From G963677915 sp963677915 (GTDB lineage: Bacteria > Bacillota > Clostridia > Lachnospirales > Vallitaleaceae), in contig CAXXGE010000008.1 in assembly GCA_963677915.2 (NCBI GenBank), positions 91,985 through 155,984 of the forward strand: a stretch of DNA of 64,000 bases, written 5' to 3'. Position numbers and translations under genes: made by a program. Numbering within the stretch: the first letter of the stretch is position 1; every line of letters begins with the position of its first letter. Below, piece by piece: positions 46,833 through 55,613 of the stretch. The notes beneath the pieces are model-generated. The model was not told where the DNA came from, made no database searches, and saw only the letters and a list, made by a program, of their open reading frames with translations.

Positions 46833-48311
46833 ATGCAACGTATAAAATCCATTGTCCAGTTGACGGGTTCCCTATTACTGATATACGCCGGCCTCCTGTG
46901 CATTCCCATGGTTGTCGCTTGGATCTACCATGAGCCGGACACAACATACATGTCCTTTGTATGTGCTATTGGTGTGTCTTTGGTCTTGGGTCTCCTTTGC
47001 AAATGGATCACAGTGCATCATACGAGCCGTCTGGATTTCCTCACGTCTCTGATCATGTGCGTCATATCCTGGGTGCTCCTGTCTCTTATCGGAGGCATAC
47101 CGTTCATGATCGGACTGAACAAATCCTTCATCGACGCCTTCTTCGAGTCGGTCTCCGGATTCACCACGACAGGCATCACCGTGCTTGAAGGGCTTGATGG
47201 CATGTCGCCGGCGATACTGTTCTGGCGCAGCTTCATCCAGTGGCTTGGAGGCCTCGGCATCCTGACCTTCTTCCTTTTCGTCACATCCAATTCAGAAGGT
47301 GAGCTCTGGAAGCTATTCGGCGCAGAGAGCCATAAAATCGTTGCATCCCGTCCTGTCCCCAACATATACAGAACAATCAAATACTTCTGGGCTATCTATG
47401 CCGTCTACACTTTTCTTGAAATGACGATCCTGTGGTTTCTGGGGCTCGACCTGTATGACGCACTGGTCCATTCATTCACCACCCTGTCGACGGGAGGATT
47501 CTCCAACCACGACGCTTCAATCGGCTACTATCAAATGGCCGGGTATGCGAATTACATATGGATCGAGTATACTGTAATCTTGTTCATGTTCTTTGGCGGC
47601 GTCAATTTCCTTATCCACTACAGAACAATCAGGGAGGACAGGCTTGCTTTCTTCAAGGACAGGGAATCGAAGTCCTATCTGCGGACCATCTTGAGCTTTG
47701 CGGCCATCACGTTGTTCGGCATCTGGATGGTCCGGGGACTGGAGCTTCTGCATTTGGAGCAGGTGGTCAGGAAGATCCTTTTCCAAATCGTGTCCATCAT
47801 GACGACGACGGGCTACGGGACGGAATATATCGGCAGCGCATTTTTTCCGGTTGTAACCAAGCAGCTGTTCCTTATCCTGATGGTCATAGGAGGCTGTGTC
47901 GGATCCACGGCGGGAGGCATCAAGGTGCTGCGCTTCGTTGTACTGAAAAACGTGCTCAGGCGCGAACTCGACAGACTGTCTCTGCCTGGCCATGCAGTGG
48001 TGCCCGTATCTGTCGACAAGATACCAGTCAAACGGGACGAAATCCTTCGGATAACCGCCATCGTTGTCGGCTGGCTGATGCTGATCATGATCGGATCGGG
48101 CATTACGGCGCTGTTTTCCGACCTTGGTCCTTTCGAAGCTTTTTCAGGCATGGCATCTGCTGTGGGGAACATTGGGCCGTTCTATTTCGATGTAGCCAAG
48201 ATGGCGTCGCTGTCATGGGTAATCAAATTGACCTATATCATCGGCATGCTCGCAGGACGTCTGGAGCTGCTGCCTATATTCATTCTGGTGCAGAGACGCA
48301 TCTGGAGGTAA
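46833..48311 (+). CDS. trkH: TrkH-type potassium uptake membrane subunit
   Basis: A 492-residue protein with four M1-P-M2 repeats. Selectivity-filter segments are recognisable as SGFTTTGITV, FTTLSTGGFSNHD, TTTGYGTEY and ASAVGNIGP. No signal peptide beyond the first helix. Followed after 11 bp by trkA, whose product gates it. Potassium import driven by the membrane potential. Confidence 0.93.
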   Translation: MQRIKSIVQLTGSLLLIYAGLLCIPMVVAWIYHEPDTTYMSFVCAIGVSLVLGLLCKWITVHHTSRLDFLTSLIMCVISWVLLSLIGGIPFMIGLNKSFIDAFFESVSGFTTTGITVLEGLDGMSPAILFWRSFIQWLGGLGILTFFLFVTSNSEGELWKLFGAESHKIVASRPVPNIYRTIKYFWAIYAVYTFLEMTILWFLGLDLYDALVHSFTTLSTGGFSNHDASIGYYQMAGYANYIWIEYTVILFMFFGGVNFLIHYRTIREDRLAFFKDRESKSYLRTILSFAAITLFGIWMVRGLELLHLEQVVRKILFQIVSIMTTTGYGTEYIGSAFFPVVTKQLFLILMVIGGCVGSTAGGIKVLRFVVLKNVLRRELDRLSLPGHAVVPVSVDKIPVKRDEILRITAIVVGWLMLIMIGSGITALFSDLGPFEAFSGMASAVGNIGPFYFDVAKMASLSWVIKLTYIIGMLAGRLELLPIFILVQRRIWR

Positions 48312-48322
48312 GGAGGCCACCT

Positions 48323-49003
48323 ATGTACATTATCATTGCGGGAGCAGGAATCGTTGGAAGAAGCATGACGAAAATACTGTCGAAGGACCATGATGTCGTT
48401 GTCATCGACCCGGATTTTGAAAGCTGTGAGAAGATCTCGACAAAATACGGCGCCGTTGCAATCCAGGGGGATGCGACAAATATCAACGTGCTTCGCGATG
48501 CAGGCATTGAGAAGTGCGACTATGCAGTGGGCGTTATGGGGGAGGACTCCAAGAACCTGCTCTTCGCCCTGCTGAGCAAGGACCATGATGTGAAGGAGAT
48601 CTTCGTGCGGATGCGGGACCCTGACTACAGGCACGCCTATGAACTGGCAGGCGCGACCAACATAGGCCATATGGTCGAGATGATGGTCGACAAATTCGTC
48701 CTGGATATCGAGAACCCGGAAATAAGGAGAGTCGTCTCGCTAAGCAATGGCAAGGCAGAGATCTGCATCATCACACCCGATGAAAGGTCGAGAATCAAAG
48801 GCATGTCCATAAAAGATATTGCAGGCAGTGCCGATTTCCCGCACAATGTCGTCATCGCCGGCGTCTTCGATATCGACAGGAACAATTTCATCGTCCCCCG
48901 GGGTACAACAGTCATTGGAGAAAACAGCCAGATTTTCCTCGTCGGTCCCAGGGAAGCGATTGAGAAGGCGCACAGGTTCATGGTGAAATCAAATAAAAGA
49001 TGA
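48323..49003 (+). CDS. trkA: TrkA/KtrA-type NAD-binding regulatory subunit
   Basis: A 226-residue protein: an RCK-N Rossmann domain (IIIAGAGIVGRSMTKILSKDH, in two parts) and a C-terminal RCK-C domain (from about 135). One RCK pair, as in KtrA, rather than the double TrkA of enterobacteria. AAGGAGG precedes the ATG. The frame is open for 255 codons upstream through the trkH gene, but that is an overlap artefact. Confidence 0.92.
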   Translation: MYIIIAGAGIVGRSMTKILSKDHDVVVIDPDFESCEKISTKYGAVAIQGDATNINVLRDAGIEKCDYAVGVMGEDSKNLLFALLSKDHDVKEIFVRMRDPDYRHAYELAGATNIGHMVEMMVDKFVLDIENPEIRRVVSLSNGKAEICIITPDERSRIKGMSIKDIAGSADFPHNVVIAGVFDIDRNNFIVPRGTTVIGENSQIFLVGPREAIEKAHRFMVKSNKR

Positions 49004-49036
49004 ATGACATGTTGACAATGTGTTGGTAAATTTCTC

Positions 49037-49065
49037 TTGACAAGTTGAATTCTTGGGAGTATTAT
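49037..49065 (+). promoter_or_regulatory. promoter of the lacI-type regulator gene
   Basis: -35 TTGACA, 17-bp spacer, -10 TATTAT. The first operator lies at about +5 to +22 relative to the inferred start. Confidence 0.75.
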
Positions 49066-49076
49066 TTACAACATAG

Positions 49077-49094
49077 ATTACAAACGCTTGCAAT
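49077..49094. promoter_or_regulatory. LacI-type operator O1
   Basis: attacaaacgcttgcaat, a near palindrome with central CG, shared with two sites upstream of iolG. It overlaps the transcript start region of the regulator gene and even an alternative ATG, so autorepression is likely. Confidence 0.8.
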
Positions 49095-49107
49095 GGATGT
49101 GGACGAT

Positions 49108-50118
49108 ATGGCAGTTACAATAAAAGATATAGCTAAGATCGCAGGAGTGAATTACTCCACTGTCTCAAGGGCACTCAACAACAGCCCGCTGGTCAATATC
49201 AAGACCAAGCAGAGAATCGTTACGATAGCCCACGATATGGGGTTTGAGTTCGATGCGAATGCAAGGTACATGGCCACATCCAGAACGGGGACGATCGGTA
49301 TCATCTATCCGGATGATTTCGATGTGTTCGGCGCCCATCTGTACTATAGTTCTCTGCATAACCAGTTGCGTAAAAGCCTGGAGAAGATGGACCTGGACCT
49401 GATTGTGGCATTCCCCAAGAACCACTACACCAACAAAGACAATATCAAGCGCCTCGTCGGCAGCAAAAAGGTCGATGGCCTGATACTGGCGAATCCACAG
49501 ATGGAAGAGGAAACGGTTACGTATCTGAAGGAAAACGGTATACCTTTCGTGTTCTTCCATCATCTGAAGATTATGGACAATGTGGACAACATTACCACAG
49601 ACAACGTCAGGGGCGGTTATATGGCCGCGAGACACCTTGTCGACAAGGGGCGCAGCAACATTCTGTGCATAGCCGGCGGTAAGGATCCTGAATTTCTCGA
49701 TCGTGTTGAGGGCTGCAAAAAAGCGCTTGAAGAACGAGGGATTGCATTTTCAAGCGACAACGTGGTCACAGTATATAAATCCTACGAATCCGGTTATAAA
49801 GCAGCCGCGGATGCATTCAGCGATGGAAAACCATACGACGGCATATTCGCAACAACCGATCTGCTTGCCTGGGGTGCGATTGAAGCGTTGAAAGAACTGG
49901 GATACGCCATCCCGGAAGATGTATCTGTTATCGGCTACGACGATGTCGAGATTGCGGCGTGCATTAGACCTGCGCTTACGACAATAAGACAGCCAAAAGA
50001 AGAAATCGCAGAACTCACCTGTGAGAGACTTTACAAAAGAATCACCGAGCCGGAATCCTGTGGAACGGCAAGGAGAATTCTGATAGAACCAAAGCTTATT
50101 ATTAGGGCATCCTGTTAA
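49108..50118 (+). CDS. LacI-family regulator of the inositol genes
   Basis: A 336-residue regulator. The helix-turn-helix is VTIKDIAKIAGVNYSTVSRA (about 3-22), then a hinge and a periplasmic-binding-like sensor domain (LACI effector fold, DLLAWGAIEALKELGY). Start placed at the ATG giving the usual MxVTIKDIAK beginning; an ATG at 49093 lies inside operator O1. It precedes iolG and shares its operator sequence, so it is the likely repressor of the inositol operon. Effector inferred to be an inositol derivative. Confidence 0.9.
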   Translation: MAVTIKDIAKIAGVNYSTVSRALNNSPLVNIKTKQRIVTIAHDMGFEFDANARYMATSRTGTIGIIYPDDFDVFGAHLYYSSLHNQLRKSLEKMDLDLIVAFPKNHYTNKDNIKRLVGSKKVDGLILANPQMEEETVTYLKENGIPFVFFHHLKIMDNVDNITTDNVRGGYMAARHLVDKGRSNILCIAGGKDPEFLDRVEGCKKALEERGIAFSSDNVVTVYKSYESGYKAAADAFSDGKPYDGIFATTDLLAWGAIEALKELGYAIPEDVSVIGYDDVEIAACIRPALTTIRQPKEEIAELTCERLYKRITEPESCGTARRILIEPKLIIRASC

Positions 50119-50161
50119 AGAGCGGTGCCTGACCAATCTGGCAACAACGTTTGTACCCAAA

Positions 50162-50179
50162 ATTACAAACGCTTGCAAT
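50162..50179. promoter_or_regulatory. LacI-type operator O2
   Basis: attacaaacgcttgcaat, identical to O1, 58 bp before iolG. Confidence 0.8.
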
Positions 50180-50203
50180 ACATCAAAATATTTTTTGCGG
50201 TTG

Positions 50204-50221
50204 ATTACAAACGCTTGTAAT
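50204..50221. promoter_or_regulatory. LacI-type operator O3
   Basis: attacaaacgcttgtaat, the most symmetric of the three sites (16 of 18 positions palindromic). Its centre is 42 bp, four helical turns, from that of O2, which would suit DNA looping. Confidence 0.8.
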
Positions 50222-50237
50222 CAGGAGGAGGTTAATC

Positions 50238-51278
50238 ATGTCACAGAAACTGACACTTGGCATCATCGGAACCGGTCGTATCGGCAGGCTCCATACAGAA
50301 AACATTGTATACAATGTTCCCGGCGCGACTATCAAGGGCGTTGCAGATGTAATGATGAATGACGACACAAAAGGGTGGGCGAAAGGACTTGGCATCGAGG
50401 TGGCTGTCAAGGACTACAAAGAACTGCTTGCGGACAAGGAAATCGATGCGGTACTTGTTTGCTCATCGACAGATACCCATGCACAAATAACAATAGAAGC
50501 GGCTGAAGCAGGCAAGCATATTTTCTGTGAGAAGCCTGTGGACCTGAGTGTGGAAAAAGTGATCGCAGCACTCGATGCCGTAAAAAAAGCAGGTGTGAAA
50601 CTGCAGATCGGCTTCAACAGAAGATTCGACCATAACTTCAAGAAGGTTAAAGATACGGTCGTGGGCGGACAGGTTGGAGACGTCAATATCGTCAAAGTGA
50701 CTTCAAGGGATCCGGCGCCACCACCGATCGAATATGTTAAGGTGTCCGGCGGTATGTTCCTGGATATGACAATACATGATTTTGACATGGTCCGCTACCT
50801 CACAGGCAGCGAAGTGGAAGAGGTCTATGTCTCCGGCGCAGTGCTGGTGGATCCGGCTATTGGTGAAGCTGGCGATGTGGATACGGCCATCGTCAACCTG
50901 AAGTTCAAGAATGGTGCCCTTGGCGTTATCGACAACAGCAGGAAGGCCGCTTACGGCTACGACCAAAGGGTTGAAGTCTTCGGATCAAAAGGCTGCATCA
51001 AGGCAGAAAACGACCTTCCTAACACGACATCACTCATGACGGAAGAGGGCGTCCAGGCTGAGAAACCGCTGTATTTCTTCCTTGAGCGCTACATGAAATC
51101 CTTTGAAAGTGAAATGAAAGAATTCTGCGCGGCAGTACTTGAAGATAAAGAAACGCCGGTCGTCGGCATGGATGGTTTAAGACCAATCCTGATCGGCTTG
51201 GCAGCGAAGAAATCCATTACTGAGAACCGCCCGGTCAAACTATCTGAAATTGAAGCGGAATATTCACTTTCGCTCTAA
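50238..51278 (+). CDS. iolG: myo-inositol 2-dehydrogenase
   Basis: A 346-residue NAD-dependent oxidoreductase (Gfo/Idh/MocA family) that oxidises myo-inositol to scyllo-inosose. Rossmann motif LGIIGTGRIGRLHTEN, the catalytic-Lys motif CEKPVDLS, and the substrate loop DMTIHDFDMVRYL are all typical of IolG. AGGAGG precedes the ATG. First gene after the double operator. Confidence 0.93.
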   Translation: MSQKLTLGIIGTGRIGRLHTENIVYNVPGATIKGVADVMMNDDTKGWAKGLGIEVAVKDYKELLADKEIDAVLVCSSTDTHAQITIEAAEAGKHIFCEKPVDLSVEKVIAALDAVKKAGVKLQIGFNRRFDHNFKKVKDTVVGGQVGDVNIVKVTSRDPAPPPIEYVKVSGGMFLDMTIHDFDMVRYLTGSEVEEVYVSGAVLVDPAIGEAGDVDTAIVNLKFKNGALGVIDNSRKAAYGYDQRVEVFGSKGCIKAENDLPNTTSLMTEEGVQAEKPLYFFLERYMKSFESEMKEFCAAVLEDKETPVVGMDGLRPILIGLAAKKSITENRPVKLSEIEAEYSLSL

Positions 51279-51295
51279 ACAGGAGGATACATCAG

Positions 51296-52237
51296 ATGAA
51301 ATTGGGTTTTAACGAAGGGTGCAACCGTTACTGCAAAGACCATTCGGTCATGAAAGACCTTGAATACTGTGAAAAGTACGGATTCGAATACATCGACATC
51401 CAGTCGGAATGCCTTGATCGTGATCTGGCAGCCGGAAAATACACGTTGGAGGATCTAGCTGAATGGTTCAAAAACCATAAGCTGACAATGCTCTCGTACA
51501 ATGCGCTCTGTTTCTTCAACATGAAGGAGACACAGGCGGAGAAAGATGCAGTCATGGCGGAGCTCGACGAAATCATCCGCAGATGCCTGATTCTGGACTG
51601 CAAGATGATTGTCGTCGTACCAAGCATGGACATCAAGGTCCATGCAACACGTTCGGAAATCAGAGAGGATGCGGTCGCTGTACTTAAAGAGATGATCAAG
51701 AAAATCGAGCCTCACGGCATCAAGCTTTCTCTTGAATTCGTCGCAGCACCGACTATGACAATCAACCGTTTCGACGATGCTTACGAGATTATACAGGCTG
51801 TCGACTCGCCGATGCTTGGCGTGACGCTCGACCAGTATCACTTCCATGCAATGGCGTCTGACTGGGCAACATTTGAGAAGGCCGACGGCAAGAAAATCTT
51901 CATCTGGCACCTCAATGACATGGAAGATGTACCATGCGGCGCATCCTACAATACGGATGAAAAGAGAGTGTGGCCGGGTGATGAAAAGGGATGCCTCGAC
52001 CACCAGCGCTTTGCCGACACGCTCAAGAAAATCGGTTTTGAAGGGGATGCCTGCACGATTGAAGTGTTCCGGCCGGAGTACTACGATCTGACTCAGGAAG
52101 AGAACGTCAGGACGGCAGCTGAAGTGACGAAAAGCCCACGTGGAAAAATATTGGGACTGGTTTTGATTCAGGCTTTATCTTCCTTGGCGGCAACGAAGAA
52201 GCAGCTATCATTTCGGGCATCAACGTCAAGAAGCTGA
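51296..52237 (+). CDS. iolH: sugar phosphate isomerase/epimerase (IolH-like), 3' end fused to a scar
   Basis: TIM-barrel protein of the AP-endonuclease-2 family (LGFNEGCNRYCKDHSVMKDL, LSLEFVAAPTM, metal-ligand segments TLDQYHFHA and WHLNDMED). Normal similarity ends near residue 278 (RTAAEVTK); the last ~35 residues come from out-of-frame reading of a permease remnant. The fold may still be complete. AGGAGG before ATG; 17 bp after iolG. Exact role in inositol use is undefined even for B. subtilis IolH. Confidence 0.8.
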   Translation: MKLGFNEGCNRYCKDHSVMKDLEYCEKYGFEYIDIQSECLDRDLAAGKYTLEDLAEWFKNHKLTMLSYNALCFFNMKETQAEKDAVMAELDEIIRRCLILDCKMIVVVPSMDIKVHATRSEIREDAVAVLKEMIKKIEPHGIKLSLEFVAAPTMTINRFDDAYEIIQAVDSPMLGVTLDQYHFHAMASDWATFEKADGKKIFIWHLNDMEDVPCGASYNTDEKRVWPGDEKGCLDHQRFADTLKKIGFEGDACTIEVFRPEYYDLTQEENVRTAAEVTKSPRGKILGLVLIQALSSLAATKKQLSFRASTSRS

Positions 52238-52314
52238 AAATACTGGTCTTCGCCATCGGTGCCATGATCATCGTCGTCATTCTGGATATGCAGAAAGTCA
52301 AGAAGGGTAAATAA
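52162..52314 (+). pseudogene. remnant of a sugar ABC transporter permease (RbsC-like)
   Basis: In a different frame from the IolH-like gene the sequence reads LGGNEEAAIISGINVKKLKI, a hallmark cytoplasmic loop of RbsC/MglC/inositol permeases. It is followed at once by GAMIIVVILDMQKVKKGK and a stop, which looks like the extreme C-terminus of the same kind of protein. The N-terminal ~200 and an internal ~90-100 residues are missing. Two deletions explain it best. Confidence 0.75.
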
Positions 52315-52329
52315 GGAAAGGGAACGATT

Positions 52330-53229
52330 ATGTTGGATAAGAATAAAGTCATGTTGGGAATAGCTCCGATTGCATGGACAAACGACGATTTGCCGGAACT
52401 TGGAGCAGAGAATACATTCGAACAATGCATCAGCGAGATGGCACTTTCCGGATACAAGGGCAGTGAAATCGGCAACAAATATCCCAAGGATCCGGCTGTT
52501 TTAAAGCAGAAGCTGGATGTGAGGGGGCTTCAGATCTGCAATGCCTGGTTTTCCACATTCTTCACTTCAAAACCAGCCGAGGAGACCTATGAAGCATTCA
52601 TTGAGTTCCGTGATTTCATGCATGTGCTTGGTGCGAAGGTGATCGGGTGTTCCGAACAGGGCAACTCCATCCAGGGCACCGACAAGCCGGTCTTTGACGA
52701 GAAACCGGTCTATACGGAAGAAGAGTGGGTGAAAGTCACTGAAGGCATGAACCGTTTGGGCGAACTTGCCGACGAAGTGGGCATCAAATGCAGCTTCCAC
52801 CATCATATGGGTACAGGCGTCCAGACACCTGAAGAGATCGACAGGTTCATGGAGATGACCAGTGACAAGGTCTATCTTCTGTTCGACTCGGGTCATCTGG
52901 TTTATTCTGAAGGCACACAACAGGCTGCCTACGATGTGCTGAAAAAGCATGTAGGACGCGTTGCACATGTGCACCTGAAGGATGTCCGCATGGACATGGT
53001 GGACAAGATCAAGGCGGAGAAGAAAAGCTTCCTTGAGGGTGTCAAAGCGGGGACTTTCACTGTTCCTGGCGACGGGGATATCGATTTCGAGCCGATCTTC
53101 GAGATCCTTTCCGATGCAGGGTATGAAGGCTGGATGGTGGTAGAGGCAGAGCAGGATCCTGCAGTTGCCAATCCTTTCGAATATGCTTTGAAAGCTAGAG
53201 ATTATATCAAGGAAAAGACTGGACTTTAG
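52330..53229 (+). CDS. iolE: myo-inosose-2 dehydratase
   Basis: A 299-residue TIM-barrel dehydratase converting scyllo-inosose to the diketone. The N-terminus GIAPIAWTNDDLPELG and GSEIGNKYP are diagnostic for IolE; metal ligands lie in CSFHHHMGTGVQTPEEID, LFDSGHL and HVHLKDVR. Preceded by GGAAAGGG. Last gene of the operon; a long hairpin follows. The later pathway genes iolB, C, D, A are not in the window. Confidence 0.95.
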   Translation: MLDKNKVMLGIAPIAWTNDDLPELGAENTFEQCISEMALSGYKGSEIGNKYPKDPAVLKQKLDVRGLQICNAWFSTFFTSKPAEETYEAFIEFRDFMHVLGAKVIGCSEQGNSIQGTDKPVFDEKPVYTEEEWVKVTEGMNRLGELADEVGIKCSFHHHMGTGVQTPEEIDRFMEMTSDKVYLLFDSGHLVYSEGTQQAAYDVLKKHVGRVAHVHLKDVRMDMVDKIKAEKKSFLEGVKAGTFTVPGDGDIDFEPIFEILSDAGYEGWMVVEAEQDPAVANPFEYALKARDYIKEKTGL

Positions 53230-53249
53230 AGAACTTACAATAAATATTG

Positions 53250-53308
53250 GCCGTCTATGAAATGCTTGTTGTTTGCTTGGATAAACAGCACGTTCATAGG
53301 CGGCTTTA
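53250..53308 (+). terminator. probable terminator after iolE
   Basis: A 12-bp stem gccgtctatgaa/ttcataggcggc (one G-U) enclosing about 31 nt, followed by a T-rich run. Confidence 0.65.
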
Positions 53309-53401
53309 TTATATAGTCTTTTACAGCAGTTTGCTTAAAAGCGGCAAAATAGTTCAAGTAAAAATTGAGTACTTTGAAAAGAAAAGTGGATTCTATTAGC
53401 T

Positions 53402-53478
53402 AAACCACCTCCGCTATTGACTTTTATGCTTGTCTTTTGTAAACTTATAAGCATAAAAGTCAATAGCGGAGGTGGTTT
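53402..53478. promoter_or_regulatory. 30-bp perfect inverted repeat in the abiE leader
   Basis: Bases 53402-53431 are the exact reverse complement of 53449-53478, separated by 17 bp. The right arm contains the ribosome site (gcggaggtgg) of the antitoxin gene; a TATAAG box sits at the edge of the spacer. AbiEi antitoxins are known to bind inverted repeats and repress their operon, so this is the probable operator; as RNA it would also hide the ribosome site. Confidence 0.8.
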
Positions 53479-53480
53479 TC

Positions 53481-54074
53481 ATGAATGCGACAGAAGTTAT
53501 TCTTGAGATGGCAAAGAAAAACAACAGAATGATTACTACTGCAATGGTTACTGCTGCTGGTATTTCAAGAGGAAATCTGAAATACCTTGTTGATAAAGGA
53601 AAACTTGAAAGGGCCTCTCGAGGTGTATATGTACTTCCTGAAGTATGGGAAGATGAATTCCTGAATTTGCAGAGCAGATTTAAACGCGGAATATTTTCTA
53701 ATGAAACAGCCCTATTCTTACATGATCTAACAGATAGAACGCCAAACAGGTACTATATGACGTTTCCGTCAACCTATAATCTAACAAAGGTGAAAGAAGA
53801 AAATATATTTTGCAGGCAGGCCAAAGAACCTCTATACAGCATGGGCATAGTTGAGGTTAAAACCCCTTCAGGCAATTCTGTACAATCATACTGCATTGAG
53901 CGTACCTTGTGTGATATATTAAGGCCGCATTCGAAGACAGATATTCAGATTGTGACAGAAGCTTTCAAGCGCTATGCTAAAGGTCGAAATAAAAACATTC
54001 CGAAGTTATCAGAATATGCAAAAGTGCTGAGGGTTGAAAAGAGGTTGCGTTCATATTTAGAGGTGTTGCTATGA
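53481..54074 (+). CDS. abiEi: AbiEi antitoxin (type IV toxin-antitoxin)
   Basis: A 197-residue protein. The N-terminal winged helix-turn-helix (ITTAMVTAAGISRGNLKYLV, RASRGVYVLPEVWEDE) is the AbiEi_4-type DNA-binding domain; the C-terminal domain (CIERTLCDILRPHSKTDIQ) is the antitoxin part. ATG chosen with GGAGGTGG upstream; a GTG three codons earlier overlaps the repeat. The antitoxin represses the operon and counters AbiEii without direct complex formation. Confidence 0.93.
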   Translation: MNATEVILEMAKKNNRMITTAMVTAAGISRGNLKYLVDKGKLERASRGVYVLPEVWEDEFLNLQSRFKRGIFSNETALFLHDLTDRTPNRYYMTFPSTYNLTKVKEENIFCRQAKEPLYSMGIVEVKTPSGNSVQSYCIERTLCDILRPHSKTDIQIVTEAFKRYAKGRNKNIPKLSEYAKVLRVEKRLRSYLEVLL

Positions 54075-54910
54075 AAAATGCGATGGGATTAAAGGCGTTA
54101 ATTAAGAATATCTCGAAAGAGAAGAAAATATCAGCTCAACTTGTAATGCAAAACTTCATGTTGGAGAGATTGCTGGAACGTATTTCTGTATCTGAGTATC
54201 AACCGAATTTCATATTAAAGGGCGGATTCCTAATTGCCGCAATGGTAGGACTGGATACCAGAGCGACAATGGATATGGACGCAACAATAAAAGGCTTGCC
54301 TGTCAATGAAGAATCAATTATGAAAATGTTTGAGGATATCTGTAAAATTGAACTGAATGATGATGTGACCTTTGCCTTTAGAAGTATTGGCGACATCCGC
54401 GATGGTGATGAATATTCAGGATATCGTATTGCGCTGACAGCAAACTATTATCCGATGGTGGTGCCGCTAAAACTGGATATAACGACCGGTGATAAAATTA
54501 CACCAAGTGAGATAGATTTTTCATTCAAACTTCTTCTGGAAGATAGAAGCATTCCTGTTCTCGCGTATAATCTTGAAACAGTTCTTGCTGAAAAATTGGA
54601 GACAATTATCTCAAGAGGCGACCAAAACACCCGTCCTAGAGACTACTATGATATCTACATTTTGACCAAGCTGCAATCTTCTCACATACACGTGGAAATA
54701 CTCAAAACCGCTCTGGAAATCACAGCAGGAAAGCGAGGCTCTGGAGATATTATTTATCGATATGAGGAAATAATCGATACGGTTCAAAAAAGCGGTGTTA
54801 TGCAGAAGCAATGGTCAAATTATCAGCAGGATTATGAATATGCCACAGATATTGATTTTACTGAGGCTTGTTTTGCAGTTTTAAGACTGATGGATGAATT
54901 AACTCAGTAA
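54071..54910 (+). CDS. abiEii: AbiEii toxin (nucleotidyltransferase)
   Basis: A 279-residue DUF1814-family nucleotidyltransferase. Motif I is FILKGGFLIA with TMDMDATIKG, the DxD metal site; motif III/IV includes VLAEKLETIISRG and RPRDYYDIYIL. It overlaps the antitoxin gene by 4 bp. Family members block growth by NTP-dependent modification and give phage abortive infection. The region is visibly AT-richer than its neighbours, consistent with transfer. Confidence 0.93.
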   Translation: MKNAMGLKALIKNISKEKKISAQLVMQNFMLERLLERISVSEYQPNFILKGGFLIAAMVGLDTRATMDMDATIKGLPVNEESIMKMFEDICKIELNDDVTFAFRSIGDIRDGDEYSGYRIALTANYYPMVVPLKLDITTGDKITPSEIDFSFKLLLEDRSIPVLAYNLETVLAEKLETIISRGDQNTRPRDYYDIYILTKLQSSHIHVEILKTALEITAGKRGSGDIIYRYEEIIDTVQKSGVMQKQWSNYQQDYEYATDIDFTEACFAVLRLMDELTQ

Positions 54911-55573
54911 CGGTGTGCAATACCCTTCCCCCGAGGGAGTACACAATTCCTCAAAACCTCATTTCAACCAAATAGTTTTACTATCCGCATCTCAACACAC
55001 GTAGAGACAGTCGTTCGGCTAGTCCGGGAATAGCCCAGAATCAGGGGCTTTGCGGGGTTTGGGTAAGAATAATAGAGATGGATTTAAAATGTACCCTATA
55101 GATTGGACAGTTGCAGTTTTCAAAACCCTGCAATTCGAACACAAGGAATTTTAAAATCCTTTAATTCGGACACGGTGAGTCAGCAGATGGACAGAATATT
55201 ACAACAATGAAAGATATCAGTGGGATTTGGCAAAGCTGTCACCGAAAGAATACTACAAGTATCTCAATGATGGAGTATATCCATTAACAATACCGAAAGC
55301 AAAAGGGAAGGAATAAACATGGGGCTCTGCCCCAAACCCCGAGGTTTAACGCTTTGGTTTCCAAGGAGGCAGTTGAAAATCAAGAAAAGAAGCAGTGATA
55401 AGATTAGTTAACACCGCCTCCTTTATAAACCCGCAATGGCGCTCAGGTCGCTCCTCAGCGTTGCCCTATCCTCCATTGCGGTAAAGCAACTACAGTATAA
55501 CAAAATATCTATGTGATCGGAATACTAAAAACCCGAAATGTCCTTGACAAGGGGTACACTTTAATTTTTTTAC
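54911..55573. other. gene-poor stretch with mobile-element debris
   Basis: No complete gene. It contains an 11-bp inverted repeat cggggtttggg (55053) / cccaaaccccg (55331), the IS3 transposase relic between them, and a GC-rich imperfect hairpin bounded by ccgcaatgg (about 55432) and ccattgcgg. A TTGACA at 55544 could be a -35 box but has no well-spaced -10. Best explained as a scrap yard of past insertions between abiE and the next transposase. Confidence 0.55.
55194..55316 (+). pseudogene. C-terminal relic of an IS3-family transposase
   Basis: 41 codons including the stop: EYYNNERYQWDLAKLSPKEY then YKYLNDGVYPL. This is the characteristic tail of IS3/IS150-group transposases (N-x-R-x-Q). Everything upstream of it is gone. 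Confidence 0.75.
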
Positions 55574-55613
55574 ATCGTTATGTTGTATAATATCTTATAC
55601 GACACATAACGAT
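55574..55613. repeat. long hairpin upstream of the transposase gene
   Basis: Arms atcgttatgt and acataacgat plus inner gtataa/ttatac, with a small bulge, ending just before the ribosome site. The outer arm motif tcgttatg recurs at the right end of the element (57247), so it probably marks the left end. Confidence 0.5.

Noticed and set aside
47558..48322. 255-codon upstream extension of trkA
   Set aside because: It overlaps trkH in another frame; the AAGGAGG-ATG at 48323 gives the normal KtrA-type length.
54911..55573. CRISPR array or integron attC site suggested by repeated GC-rich hairpins
   Set aside because: No regularly spaced repeat and no integrase or cas gene; the hairpins differ from each other.
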